Source: Candidatus Aenigmatarchaeota archaeon (GTDB taxonomy: Archaea > Aenigmatarchaeota > Aenigmatarchaeia > GW2011-AR5). From it: DNA of 35,774 nt. Below the pieces are notes generated by a model. The model was not told where the DNA came from and did no database searches. It was given only the letters and a program-made list of their open reading frames with translations. The position numbers and the translations under genes were made by a program. The DNA lies in the NCBI GenBank assembly GCA_016180925.1, contig JACPAH010000004.1, forward strand, positions 1 through 35,774, given 5' to 3'. Of the stretch, positions 15,757-25,650 are shown in pieces. How positions within the stretch are numbered: position 1 is the stretch's first letter; every line of letters starts with the position of its first letter.

Positions 15757-18381
15757 TTAGCCATAGTTGGACGGGGCGGTATTTATTTGGCTACGCCTCA
15801 GAAGCTTCTCGGCCTCCAGAAGGATGAAAAGGGCGAGCATGGCGCCTATGACCACGAGCCAGTGGCCTGCCCCCAGAGACACGGTCTTGAATACCGGGTT
15901 GAAGAACGGAACGTTTACGACCAAAGCCTGGAGGACGGCGACCGACGCAAGAGCCATCACCAGCTTCCTGTTCTTCAGGTATCCTATCCTGTGCACCGGC
16001 TCCCTCGACCTTATGCTCATGGCAACTGAAATCTGCAGGAACACGAGGGTGGTAAAGGCCATCGTAATGGCCAGGGAGTAGTCGCTCATGTAATAGTAGA
16101 ACACGCCGAGCGTTATCGCCGCCATCAACACTCCTGTGGATAATATGTAAAGGAGGCTTCGCCTGCCGATTATCTTCTCGTCCTTTCTTCTGGGCTTCCT
16201 CTGCATAGTGTCCGGGTCGCTCGGCTCCACGCCCAGCGCGAGGGCTGGCAGGCCGTCCGTTATAAGGTTCATCCACAGTATCTGGAGAGGCAGGAGTGGT
16301 AGCGGAAATCCGATGAGGATTGAAGTGAATATAGTCATAACTTCGCCCATGTTGCACGCAAGGAGGTAATAGACGAACTTCTTTATGTTGTCATAGATCT
16401 CCCTTCCCTCCTTCACTGCCCCGACGATGGTGGCGAAATTATCGTCCGCAAGCACCATGTCGCTTGCCTCCTTTGACACGTCGGTGCCGGATATCCCCAT
16501 CGAGACCCCTATGTCGGCGTTCTTGAGAGCCGGAGCATCGTTCACGCCGTCGCCAGTCATGGCAACGACATGCCCCTTTTTCTTCAGCGCCTCGGCTATC
16601 CTCACCTTGTGCTCGGGCGACACCCTCGCATAAACGGAGACGTCGTTGACTATATCACCAAACGAATCGTCGCTCATCGATTCCATGTCCTCGCCTGTAA
16701 GGACTCTGCCGCCATCCGCAATGCCCAGCTCCTTCGCTATCGCAACAGCCGTGTTCATGTGGTCGCCCGTTATCATGACGACCTTTATCCCGGCCTTTTT
16801 GCACTGCTCAATGGAGCTCTTCACTTCGGGGCGCGGCGGGTCGAGCATCCCCTGGAGGCCGGCAAAAATAAGCTCGCCCTCGTCGTAGCCGCGGGAAATT
16901 TTCCTGTAGGCAAAGGCGAGGACCCGGAGGGCGGCCTTCCCGAACTCATCGTTTATGTCCATAATCTCCTTCCTGCCCTTTTCGGTGAGCCTGTCGACGC
17001 GGCCGTCTTTCTGGATGCCCTTGCATCTCTTCAGGACTTCCTCCACTGCACCTTTCGTGTACATTATCCTTTGATTACCTTTCTGGTACACGACGGACAT
17101 GAGCTTCCTCTGCGAGTCGAAGGGTATTTCATGCACCCTCCTGCCTTCCTTTTCAAGCCCCAACTTCCCGGCCGACACCAGGAGGGCGATTTCCGTGGGG
17201 TCGCCAACCGCGCTTTCTCCCAGAGAGGCGTTGTTGCAGAACATGCCAGTTTCGAGCAGCAGCCTCACGTCCCCGCCGCTTTCCGCCCTTTTTCCGCCCT
17301 CAAGGAAATATCCCGTGGCGGAATAGCCGTCACCAGTGACCTCCATGATGCGTCCCGGAACGTATACCTTCCTCACCGTCATCTCGTTCTTCGTGAGCGT
17401 GCCCGTCTTGTCCGAGCATATCACGGTAGCCGCTCCAAGCGTCTCCACCGCAGGCAGCTTCCGCACGATGGAATTTTTCTTCGCCATCCTGACAAGGCCG
17501 ATGGCTAACGTTATGGTCACGACAGCCGGAAGACCTTCAGGTATGGCGGCAACAGCCAGGGAAACGGCGACGAGGAATATTTCCACCGTCTCCATGCCCC
17601 TGGCCATGCCTGCGGCAAAAACGGCGGCGCATATGAGGATTATGAGAACGCCGATGTTCCTTCCGAGCGCTCCCAGATTCTTCTGCAAAGGCGTCTTCTC
17701 CTCGCCTACCTGGAGGTTTTCCGCTATCTTTCCGAACTCTGTCTTCATGCCAGTGCCGACGACGACAGCTGTGCACGTCCCGTAGACCGCGGTGGTCCCC
17801 ATGTAAACCATGTCCTTCCTGTCAGCCACCATAACACTGCCGGCAGGAGCCGGGTTTTTCGTGACAGCGACAGATTCTCCCGTGAGGACGGATTCGTCGA
17901 CTTTGAAGCTGGAGCATTCCATGACGCGCGAATCGGCCGGCACCCTGCTCCCGGCTTCCATGTAAAGTATGTCGCCAGGAACGACTGAGGAGGCGTCCAC
18001 CATCATTTTCTCCCCGCCCCTCACGACAGTGGTCTGCGGCGCGGCAAATTTTTTCAGCGATTCGAGCGCCTTCTCGGCCTTCCTTTCCTGGACGAAGCCG
18101 AAAAGCGCATTGAGGAGTATTATGGCGGATATGACGGCCGCGTCGGCGGCCTCACCCACGGCAAACGACACGACAGCCGCCACTATAAGAATTATGACAA
18201 GGAAGCTCGCGAACTGCTGCAGAAAAAGGCGGAAGCCTGATGTCTTCTTCCTCTCCACGAGCTCATTGCGGCCATACTTATTAAGGCGCCTTGAAGATTC
18301 TGATTTTGAAAGTCCTTTGCGGCCAGACTCGAGCGCCTTAAGCGCCTCTTCGGCGGTCATCCTGTGCCATTCCTTCATCAT
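15757..18381 (-). CDS. P-type cation-transporting ATPase (PMCA/SERCA-like, probable Ca2+)
   Basis: DKTGTLTKNEMT, PEGLPAVVTITLAIG, MVADRKDMVYMGT, MTGDGVNDAPALKNADIGVSMG. Confidence 0.94.
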   Translation of the reverse strand: MMKEWHRMTAEEALKALESGRKGLSKSESSRRLNKYGRNELVERKKTSGFRLFLQQFASFLVIILIVAAVVSFAVGEAADAAVISAIILLNALFGFVQERKAEKALESLKKFAAPQTTVVRGGEKMMVDASSVVPGDILYMEAGSRVPADSRVMECSSFKVDESVLTGESVAVTKNPAPAGSVMVADRKDMVYMGTTAVYGTCTAVVVGTGMKTEFGKIAENLQVGEEKTPLQKNLGALGRNIGVLIILICAAVFAAGMARGMETVEIFLVAVSLAVAAIPEGLPAVVTITLAIGLVRMAKKNSIVRKLPAVETLGAATVICSDKTGTLTKNEMTVRKVYVPGRIMEVTGDGYSATGYFLEGGKRAESGGDVRLLLETGMFCNNASLGESAVGDPTEIALLVSAGKLGLEKEGRRVHEIPFDSQRKLMSVVYQKGNQRIMYTKGAVEEVLKRCKGIQKDGRVDRLTEKGRKEIMDINDEFGKAALRVLAFAYRKISRGYDEGELIFAGLQGMLDPPRPEVKSSIEQCKKAGIKVVMITGDHMNTAVAIAKELGIADGGRVLTGEDMESMSDDSFGDIVNDVSVYARVSPEHKVRIAEALKKKGHVVAMTGDGVNDAPALKNADIGVSMGISGTDVSKEASDMVLADDNFATIVGAVKEGREIYDNIKKFVYYLLACNMGEVMTIFTSILIGFPLPLLPLQILWMNLITDGLPALALGVEPSDPDTMQRKPRRKDEKIIGRRSLLYILSTGVLMAAITLGVFYYYMSDYSLAITMAFTTLVFLQISVAMSIRSREPVHRIGYLKNRKLVMALASVAVLQALVVNVPFFNPVFKTVSLGAGHWLVVIGAMLALFILLEAEKLLRRSQINTAPSNYG

Positions 18382-18425
18382 AAGAATTCATAATTATACC
18401 TGATGGCTTAAAGCCCGCTAGCCTC

Positions 18426-19346
18426 TTATGACACAACTATCTTCATGAAATCCTTCGCCAGCTTGACCCCCTCATAATCCTTCAACTTCTCCTTGAGGTC
18501 GTGGCTGCTCTGATAGCGGCGGCTTATATGGGTCAGAACAAGCTGCTTCACCCCTGCCTTCTTAGATATGTTTATTACCTCGTCGAAGTTGCTGTGCCTG
18601 TAGTTGCTGTCGTCAGCGGCATCCTCAAAAAATGTCGAATCATGTATAAGCATGTCCGCATCCCGGGAAATAGTGATTACATTTTTGCACGGCATTGTGT
18701 CGCCCGTGTAAACGACTCTCTTTCCCCTTTCGACTATTGACATGTCCTCCAGCCTTATTTTTTTGCCCTTGAATACCGCGGAGCCTTTCTCCTTTATTTC
18801 CCCGTACACGGGTCCCTTCTCCGGCAGGCCCAGCTCTTTGGCTTTGAGCTTGTCAACATTCACCCGCTCCTTCTCGGCCAGGGCATACGCAACCGCAGGT
18901 ATGCTGTGCTTGACCGGTATAGAGAGGATTTGGAACTCCTCGTTGTCCAGCAGAACCTGCGGACTCGTTCCCTCAAACCACGCGTCATGGGCTACCACCT
19001 GATACTTCTTGCTCGAATATCCGAGCTCCTGAAGGATGTCCACGAAGCGCGCGGCTTCCGGCCCATAGATGTTCAGAGGCTTCGTCCTGCCTTCGAGGTT
19101 CATCGTCTCCATGAGGCCCAGAATGCCGGCGAAGTGGTCGGCGTGCCAATGCGTAATAAAGATGTCGTCTATTCTCATGAAATTAACGTCCGTGAAGAGG
19201 ATTTGCCTCTGGGTGCCCTCGCCGCAGTCGAAGAGGCACGAGTACTCCTGCTCCGACCTGTACTTTATGTGGACGGCAGGATGCCCCCTGTCCTTGGTCG
19301 GCACGCCGGCCGTCGTGCCGAGGAACGTAATCTCGATTTGCGTCAT
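18426..19346 (-). CDS. rnz: Ribonuclease Z (tRNA 3' processing)
   Basis: FLGTTAGVPTKDRGHPAVHIKY, FDCGEGTQRQIL, FITHWHADHFAGILGL, VVYTGDTMPC, HDSTFFED, LTHISRRY. Confidence 0.95.
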   Translation of the reverse strand: MTQIEITFLGTTAGVPTKDRGHPAVHIKYRSEQEYSCLFDCGEGTQRQILFTDVNFMRIDDIFITHWHADHFAGILGLMETMNLEGRTKPLNIYGPEAARFVDILQELGYSSKKYQVVAHDAWFEGTSPQVLLDNEEFQILSIPVKHSIPAVAYALAEKERVNVDKLKAKELGLPEKGPVYGEIKEKGSAVFKGKKIRLEDMSIVERGKRVVYTGDTMPCKNVITISRDADMLIHDSTFFEDAADDSNYRHSNFDEVINISKKAGVKQLVLTHISRRYQSSHDLKEKLKDYEGVKLAKDFMKIVVS

Positions 19347-19384
19347 GAAAGAAATTGGCTTGGAAGGTTTTTATAAGATATTTC

Positions 19385-19717
19385 TCATCGTTTATCGCTG
19401 AAAAAATCACTGGCCTCTTCTTCCGTCACTACCCTGTCCCCGTTTGCATCAATCTGCCCGAGAAGCTTCCTGCTTAAACCGGCTTTGCGCCTTCTGATTT
19501 CAAAAAACGCTGGGACGGCTATGGCGTAATCAGGCTCCTTGGATATCGGCCTGCTTGAGAAATAAAATATGCTGGTAGGGTCTCTATTGCCCGTGACCTC
19601 CATCGCCTTCCTTGACAGCTCATATTCTCCTATTTCATAGGGAGCGATATTGCTGACTCTTTGAGCGCAACCTGAAATCATTAGAGCGGCGGGCAGCAGG
19701 TAGCTCACAAGCCTCAT
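19385..19717 (-). CDS. Small lipoprotein with an EF-hand-like Ca2+ loop
   Basis: Start chosen at MRLVSYLLPAALMISGCAQ (lipobox ISGC); C-terminal DANGDRVVTEEE matches EF-hand loop spacing. Confidence 0.6.
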   Translation of the reverse strand: MRLVSYLLPAALMISGCAQRVSNIAPYEIGEYELSRKAMEVTGNRDPTSIFYFSSRPISKEPDYAIAVPAFFEIRRRKAGLSRKLLGQIDANGDRVVTEEEASDFFSDKR

Positions 19718-19747
19718 ATTTACATAATTTACAGCCAGATATAAGTA

Positions 19748-20209
19748 ATGCAAACACAGTTCGAAAGCATAAAGCGCCTCCTTGACGAAAAAAGGATGAA
19801 ATACGAGGTAAGCGAGCATGAGCCCGTGTATACGTCCGAGGACGCGGCCAGGATACGCGGCGAGGACATAAAAACAGGAGTGAAGGCACTGGTTTTCAAG
19901 GGAAAAAACGAATTCTTCCTTGCCCTTGTTTCAGGCGACAAAAAGATAGATATGAAAAAGCTGAAAGTGATAATAAAAAGCGATGCGCATCTCGCAAGCC
20001 CTCAGGAAGTCTTGAAGGTCTGCGGCTGCGAAATCGGCAGCGTCCACCCTGTCGGGACGCTTATGAACCTGAAGACCTACGCGGACAGGCGCATCCTCGA
20101 CAACGAGTACGTCAACTTCAACGCCGGCCTCCACACCGCCAGCATACGCATGAAAAGCAGGGACTTCCTTTCTCTGGTAAAGCCTGAAATAGTTGATTAT
20201 GCGAAGTGA
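19748..20209 (+). CDS. YbaK/ProX-type aminoacyl-tRNA deacylase family protein
   Basis: EHEPVYTSEDAARIRGEDIKTGVKALVFKGKNEFFLALVSGDKKIDMKKL..; PVGTLMNLKTYADRRILDNEYVNFNAG. Confidence 0.87.
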   Translation: MQTQFESIKRLLDEKRMKYEVSEHEPVYTSEDAARIRGEDIKTGVKALVFKGKNEFFLALVSGDKKIDMKKLKVIIKSDAHLASPQEVLKVCGCEIGSVHPVGTLMNLKTYADRRILDNEYVNFNAGLHTASIRMKSRDFLSLVKPEIVDYAK

Positions 20210-20622
20210 AAAGCATGAAGATTTATTTTGCAGGCTCGATACGGGGTGGCCGGGAAGACAAAGAGATATATTCGGAAATGATAGGTCGCCTCAAAAAACG
20301 TGGCGTTGTCCTCACAGAACATGTCGGAAATAAGGACCTGGAAGAATCCGGTGAAATCATGCCTGACGAGGAAATTTTCAAGAGGGATGTCAAGTGGCTC
20401 AAGAGTGCCGATTTTGTCGTGGCTGAGGTGACTACAGCATCGCTTGGTGTTGGGTATGAAATTGGCCTTGCGGAAGCTTTGGGGAAGAAAATCCTGTGCC
20501 TCCACAGGCATCGGGACAGGAGATTATCTGCAATGATTGCAGGGAACAAAAACGTCACTACCGCATTCTACAACGATGTAAGCGAAGCCTTGAGAATAAT
20601 AGACAATTTTCTGTCAGGGTGA
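20206..20622 (+). CDS. Nucleoside 2-deoxyribosyltransferase-like protein (DNPH1/RCL family)
   Basis: KIYFAGSIRGGREDKEIYSEMI..., DFVVAEVTTASLGVGYEIGLAEALGKKILCL. GTG at 20206 or ATG at 20215. Confidence 0.87.
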   Translation: MKSMKIYFAGSIRGGREDKEIYSEMIGRLKKRGVVLTEHVGNKDLEESGEIMPDEEIFKRDVKWLKSADFVVAEVTTASLGVGYEIGLAEALGKKILCLHRHRDRRLSAMIAGNKNVTTAFYNDVSEALRIIDNFLSG

Positions 20623-20640
20623 GCGGTCATGCCATGCGGT

Positions 20641-21432
20641 TCAGTTAGCAACTTGGACGTCCATCACGGCATGCCATCTTCGCGGGGCGATGCTCTTGAC
20701 CTTTCTTTTCGAGAGGAGCCTGAAATCACCCAGCACCTTCAGCTGCTCTTCCGGCTTCTTCCAAAGCTCATCCTCACGGTAGGCATTGTGGAAATGAACA
20801 ATGCCGTGAGGCTTGAGTATCTTCAGCGCGAAAGGCAAGAACTTTTCCGTATGCGGGAAGTAACCCATGATTATCCTGTCGGCAACGCCCTGCATCTGCA
20901 CGTCCCTGCAATCGGCATTCATTGCTTCCACATTTTGTAATTTGTTCGAAGAAATATTTTCCTCAAGATAGCCAAATGAAATAGGATTCTTCTCTATTGC
21001 ATACATCTTCTTCACATGCTTCGCAATCGGCAGCGAGAAATACCCTATTCCGGCAAACATGTCCACGACAACCTCGTTCTTTTTTACCTCACCCAGAAGG
21101 CGCTGCCTCTCTAAATGGTTGCCCTTCGAGAACATGAGCTTCGCCGCGTCAAGCTTGTAAAATATACCATTCTCCTTATGGACTGTTTCGGTGCCGTTGC
21201 CGGCGAGCTTCCTGACAAAAGGCTGGCGGAGCTCGCCGGAAACGCCTTTCGTCTCGCAAACCGTCTTTACGTATGGATAGAGCTGAAGAATTGTATCTGC
21301 TATTTTCTTCTTCTCAACTTCGCTGCACCCGAATTTGAGGAGCATTACATCGCCCAGTATTTGGTAGCTGGCGGGCACTTTTTCAGCGGAAATTCCCGTT
21401 TCCCGCGCGATTTTTTGCCTGAAGTTCATCAT
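20641..21432 (-). CDS. Trm5/TYW2-family tRNA methyltransferase/aminocarboxypropyltransferase
   Basis: VVVDMFAGIGYFSLPIAKHVKKMYAIEKNPISFGYLEENI, DRIIMGYFPHTEKFLPFAL. Confidence 0.85.
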   Translation of the reverse strand: MMNFRQKIARETGISAEKVPASYQILGDVMLLKFGCSEVEKKKIADTILQLYPYVKTVCETKGVSGELRQPFVRKLAGNGTETVHKENGIFYKLDAAKLMFSKGNHLERQRLLGEVKKNEVVVDMFAGIGYFSLPIAKHVKKMYAIEKNPISFGYLEENISSNKLQNVEAMNADCRDVQMQGVADRIIMGYFPHTEKFLPFALKILKPHGIVHFHNAYREDELWKKPEEQLKVLGDFRLLSKRKVKSIAPRRWHAVMDVQVAN

Positions 21433-21491
21433 TTATTTTAGCCTTTTGTTCTCTAAATATTTTAGTTATAGCCATGACATTCTTGAGTCAT

Positions 21492-21525
21492 ATAAACTAA
21501 CCAGAATTATAAACTAACCAGAATA
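21492..21525. repeat. Two-copy 17-bp tandem repeat at a gene 3' end
   Basis: ATAAACTAACCAGAATT ATAAACTAACCAGAATA. Confidence 0.8.
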
Positions 21526-21912
21526 TTTGTTTTTGATATCTTCAAACTCTTCAATGTAATTGATATCAAAAGTATATCTCTCAAAAACAATTTCACATGT
21601 ATTTTTATAATACATATTTCCCTGATTTCTGCATATACTTAGATCTCCGGTAACGGAAGCAATGAATCCTAAACAAAAGGCTTTATTTGCCTGTCTCTCA
21701 TTTACATCTTCCGGCATTTTCTCACAAATTTTATAATCAACGTTCTTGTACGCCAAAGCGGTATAACAATCCCTTTCTTCATCATAATTGCCTGTTTTAC
21801 AATTATCCAATACGCCATTATCTTTCCCTTTTGGTTCCTGAGATACGCATCCGGTTACATATATAACAGCAGTTAAAGAAATTGCCAACAAAATAACATA
21901 ATTTAATTTCAT
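21514..21912 (-). CDS. Small AT-rich Cys-containing lipoprotein
   Basis: MKLNYVILLAISLTAVIYVTGCVSQ (lipobox VTGC); several Cys (DNC, RDC, KIC, AFC, SIC, NTC). Confidence 0.7.
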   Translation of the reverse strand: MKLNYVILLAISLTAVIYVTGCVSQEPKGKDNGVLDNCKTGNYDEERDCYTALAYKNVDYKICEKMPEDVNERQANKAFCLGFIASVTGDLSICRNQGNMYYKNTCEIVFERYTFDINYIEEFEDIKNKYSG

Positions 21913-21991
21913 AATAATGAATTAACTTAAAAGCTTTATAAATATACTTTAGTTACTGAGAGTTTATTATAGTCCGAATCAAATACTTTCA

Positions 21992-23980
21992 ATGAAACTA
22001 GGCAAAATTTACTGGATTCTTGCACTGGCTTTAATAATTCTCATCGGCGGATGCGTCCAGCAGCAGAAAGAAGTCATAAACGCAGACGCAAAATTTTCCT
22101 GCGAGAACGACAACAGCGTCAAGAGCAGGGGTTATATTCTGCTAATGGGTCTTGGGGACCATACCAAGGAAGGATGGGCTGCCGAAAAAATCCTCATGGA
22201 ACAGGACCCCAAAGCGCGGTTTGTGCTGATATACGACCAGGACGAGAATTCCCATATTGAAAACATCAGCAAGAAATTCCTCGCCGACGCGCATGCGATT
22301 CTCACGGAGAACCCGGTAGAAGAGCTTGTCATTTTTGGCTCAAGCGCAGGCGGCGTCACCGCATCATACTCGATAAGCAGGCTGGACTTTTCCGGACCGG
22401 TGGCTCTGCATACACTGGCTTCCCCTATCGGGGGCTACGACCTCACAGGATGGAAGGCCCAATTCCTTGGCGACAGGCAGGGATTTTTGAGGGATATTGC
22501 AGTCGGATTCGAGCCTTTTGAAAAGCCCGGAAGCAACGTGAAGGTATACCACCACAAGACCGTCATGGATTCCGTATTGAAAGACTATTATTGCGGCGAG
22601 ATGGCGGATTTCTGCAATGTCTATGAAATCCAGAACAACAACATAGAAGGCAGCAGGGAGTTCTACTATCCCCAGCATGACCACGATACCATAATGGGAG
22701 CGGTGGTAAGGGACGTCCTGGAATGCTACAACCCCGCCATCCAGGAATCGCTTCAAAACGAGGCATCATCCCCCAGATTGGGCAGCCTCTGCCTGGGGGA
22801 AGAAGCATGCAACATTTTCTGCAAGGACAACCTGGCCAAGTGCCAGGAATACTGCGGCATGGATTCCGGAAATCCGCTATGCCAGAAGCCTTTTGCATTC
22901 CAGTCATCCCCGGAACAGCCCGGAAAATCGCCGGAAGACGCCAACAGGGAGCTTTGCACCGGAAACGAAATTAAGTTCGATTATGCGCCTGTGAATCTTG
23001 AAAAAACCCTTGTCTTCCTTCCTATCGGCCTTACAGCAGGAGGCCATGTAACGCCCATCGACCACCATTATTTCCAGAACTTCAAAAACGACGGGTTTGA
23101 CATCGAAGTCTACTCACCGGGCGACGGCTATGTGACGAGCATAGGGCACATGCCCGGAGCCGGGGAAGGGGAAGACTACAGGATTGTTATAGAGCATACG
23201 TGCACCGTTTCCAGCATCTATATCCATGTCGGCACTTTGTCTGAGAAACTGAAAACAAATGCGGTATGGAGAAATGGCTACTCAAGCGCCAGAATACCCG
23301 TCAAAGCCGGGGAAATCATAGGATACTACGAGAAAAATGTAGATTACAACCTTGTTGACGAGAATTTCGTGCTGCAAGGATTCGTGGTGCCGGAGCATTA
23401 CGACGGGGAAGAATGGAAAATCCATGTGCCAAATACGTATGATTACTTCAACGAGCCTGTAAGAAGCCAGCTTGTCGGAAAAAGCGTGCGGACCGCTGAG
23501 CCAATCGCCGGAAAAATAGACTACGATATTGACGGAAGGCTGGTCGGGAACTGGTTTGTCGAGAACACATACGGCTATGGGGGCGGCGGAGCCTCGGCGG
23601 ATTATTGGACTACGCACCTCTCATTCGTTTACAACGGCTACGACCCTTCCCAGATAATCGTCTCGATCGGGGACTTCAACGGCGAGCCGAAGCAGTTCGC
23701 CGTCAAAGGCAACTCGCCGGATCCGGCTGATGTAAGCACGGCAAGCGGACTGGTGAAATATGAGCTTCTGCCTGAATTCGACTACATAACAAAGGAAGGG
23801 AATATATGGGACAGAGTCAGCTTTGCAAAAGTCTCCAGTGCTGCCGGGACAGGCAGCGTGGCAGGCGTCGTGCTTGTCCAGATGACCGGTGACAGGAAGA
23901 TCAAGTTCGAGGCATTCCCGGGCAAAACAGCCTCCCAAGTCTCGGGATTCACGGAAAACGCCAAGATTTACGAGAGATGA
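21992..23980 (+). CDS. Multidomain lipoprotein: N-terminal alpha/beta-hydrolase-like, Cys-rich linker, C-terminal M23/LytM-like beta barrel
   Basis: Lipobox LIGGC; EELVIFGSSAGGVTASYS (nucleophile elbow); CLGEEACNIFCKDNLAKCQEYC; HVTPIDHHYFQN...DGYVTSIGHMPGAGEGEDYRIVIEHTCTVSSIYIHVGTLS. Confidence 0.65.
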   Translation: MKLGKIYWILALALIILIGGCVQQQKEVINADAKFSCENDNSVKSRGYILLMGLGDHTKEGWAAEKILMEQDPKARFVLIYDQDENSHIENISKKFLADAHAILTENPVEELVIFGSSAGGVTASYSISRLDFSGPVALHTLASPIGGYDLTGWKAQFLGDRQGFLRDIAVGFEPFEKPGSNVKVYHHKTVMDSVLKDYYCGEMADFCNVYEIQNNNIEGSREFYYPQHDHDTIMGAVVRDVLECYNPAIQESLQNEASSPRLGSLCLGEEACNIFCKDNLAKCQEYCGMDSGNPLCQKPFAFQSSPEQPGKSPEDANRELCTGNEIKFDYAPVNLEKTLVFLPIGLTAGGHVTPIDHHYFQNFKNDGFDIEVYSPGDGYVTSIGHMPGAGEGEDYRIVIEHTCTVSSIYIHVGTLSEKLKTNAVWRNGYSSARIPVKAGEIIGYYEKNVDYNLVDENFVLQGFVVPEHYDGEEWKIHVPNTYDYFNEPVRSQLVGKSVRTAEPIAGKIDYDIDGRLVGNWFVENTYGYGGGGASADYWTTHLSFVYNGYDPSQIIVSIGDFNGEPKQFAVKGNSPDPADVSTASGLVKYELLPEFDYITKEGNIWDRVSFAKVSSAAGTGSVAGVVLVQMTGDRKIKFEAFPGKTASQVSGFTENAKIYER

Positions 23981-24014
23981 CAGACTTTTTTAAACCCTTC
24001 CGCGAATTCATACT

Positions 24015-25058
24015 ATGCTCAAGATATTGAACCAGCCGCAAGCCGAATGCAACGCCATACCAGACGGCTTCGTGGACGTTCCGGAAGAAATAAGTGATAA
24101 AATAGATGCAAAACTGGACTTCATGCGCGAAAAGACGACACAGATGGGATACCGCTTCGTGGGCAGGCACTCGGCGATAAAGGTCTGCAACTGGACGAAG
24201 GAGAGCATACGCGGGAAGAATGTATGCTACAAGAACAAGTTCTACGGCATAGAGAGCAACCAGTGCGTCCAGATGACCCCGGTCATGTTCTTCTGCAATT
24301 TCAACTGCCTGCACTGCTGGAGGAACTTCGACTACATGCTCCCAAGGAAGGAGGAGCAGTGGGACGAGCCCGTATCGGTCGTGAACGGCTGCATAGACGC
24401 GCAGAGGCAGGTGCTCCAGGGCTTCTGGGGAAACGAGAACGCGGATTTCAAGAAGCTGGAGGAAGCAATGATGCCGAAGCACTTTGCCATATCGCTTTCA
24501 GGCGAGCCGATGCTTTACCCTTACCTGCCCGGGATGATAGACGAAATCAAGTCCAGGGGCATGACTGCGTACCTGGTGAGCAACGGCACGGTGCCCGGGA
24601 TGACGGAGCGCCTGCTTGAGCACCAGCCGACCAACCTTTACATTTCCGTATATGGAACGACGCCCGAGATGTACAAGCGCACGGCCGTGCCCATGGTGAA
24701 GGGCTTCTGGGAGAACGTGCAGAAATCCCTCTCGCTGATAAAGGAATTCTCGTGCAACACCGTTTTCCGGCTGACGCTGACGAAAGGCCTGAACCTCAGG
24801 GACCCGGAGGGATATGCAAAACTCATAGAAAGCGCGATGCCGAAGTTCGTGGAAGTAAAAGCATTCATGGCCGTGGGCGGTTCCCGCCGCGTTCTTCAGT
24901 ATACCGACATGCCCCTTCACAGCGAGATGCAAGAATTTGCAAGAAAGATAGAGGAGAATTCATCATACAAAATAATAAATGAGAAGGCCGACAGCAGGGT
25001 CGTTCTCCTATCAAGAAAAGGCAAGCCCGCAGAAAATATTTCTACTTCTCCTCAATGA
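24015..25058 (+). CDS. taw1: 4-demethylwyosine synthase TYW1/Taw1 (radical SAM)
   Basis: VMFFCNFNCLHCWRNF cluster motif; HFAISLSGEPMLYPYLPGMIDEIKSRGMTAYLVSNGT; NLYISVYGTTPEMYKR. Confidence 0.93.
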   Translation: MLKILNQPQAECNAIPDGFVDVPEEISDKIDAKLDFMREKTTQMGYRFVGRHSAIKVCNWTKESIRGKNVCYKNKFYGIESNQCVQMTPVMFFCNFNCLHCWRNFDYMLPRKEEQWDEPVSVVNGCIDAQRQVLQGFWGNENADFKKLEEAMMPKHFAISLSGEPMLYPYLPGMIDEIKSRGMTAYLVSNGTVPGMTERLLEHQPTNLYISVYGTTPEMYKRTAVPMVKGFWENVQKSLSLIKEFSCNTVFRLTLTKGLNLRDPEGYAKLIESAMPKFVEVKAFMAVGGSRRVLQYTDMPLHSEMQEFARKIEENSSYKIINEKADSRVVLLSRKGKPAENISTSPQ

Positions 25059-25548
25059 CCCTCTTCCCCTTCTCCTGGGGGACGATGCGCATCTTCGCAT
25101 TCCTGAACTTCTTCGGCCTGCAGCATTCGTTCAGGAAGACGGCGAGCGCGGCGACCTCGGAATGGGGCTGGTTCTCAATCGAAACGTTATAATCAGACAT
25201 CTGATATACTTCAGGCTGTACCTTCTCCCCGCCTATTATAATGAGCATTTTTTTGTGCTTCTTCATTTTTGACTTTTTCAGAGATACTCCATACATGGTC
25301 AAATGAGTAATTTTGTACCCTTTCTTCCTGTATTCCGCTATGCATTTCTTCCAGTTGGCTTCATAGCGGACGGAAAAAGGGCCTCCCCACCTCTGAACAG
25401 TCTCCTCTATGCCTTTCAGGAGGGACTCGTCGTGCTCCCCGCTGTAGATTATCTCGTCGGCTCCCAGCGCCCTTGCGACGAGGCCGCAATGGGTGGATAT
25501 GCGGGGGTCCCTGGCGAGCCTGTGCCCGAGCCTCAAAACAGACATCAT
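25042..25548 (-). CDS. tRNA (cytidine(56)-2'-O)-methyltransferase (aTrm56)
   Basis: LRLGHRLARDPRISTHCGLVARALGADEIIYSG; GEKVQPEVYQMSDYNVSIENQPHSEVAALAVFL. Confidence 0.9.
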   Translation of the reverse strand: MMSVLRLGHRLARDPRISTHCGLVARALGADEIIYSGEHDESLLKGIEETVQRWGGPFSVRYEANWKKCIAEYRKKGYKITHLTMYGVSLKKSKMKKHKKMLIIIGGEKVQPEVYQMSDYNVSIENQPHSEVAALAVFLNECCRPKKFRNAKMRIVPQEKGKRVIEEK

Positions 25549-25650
25549 GCAATCACAATCTTTATCTCATCCGCGGACATTATAATAGACGAAACGATTC
25601 AAAAGCTTTAAAAGCATTTTGTTACTATTTAATAGTTAAAGGTTAACCCC

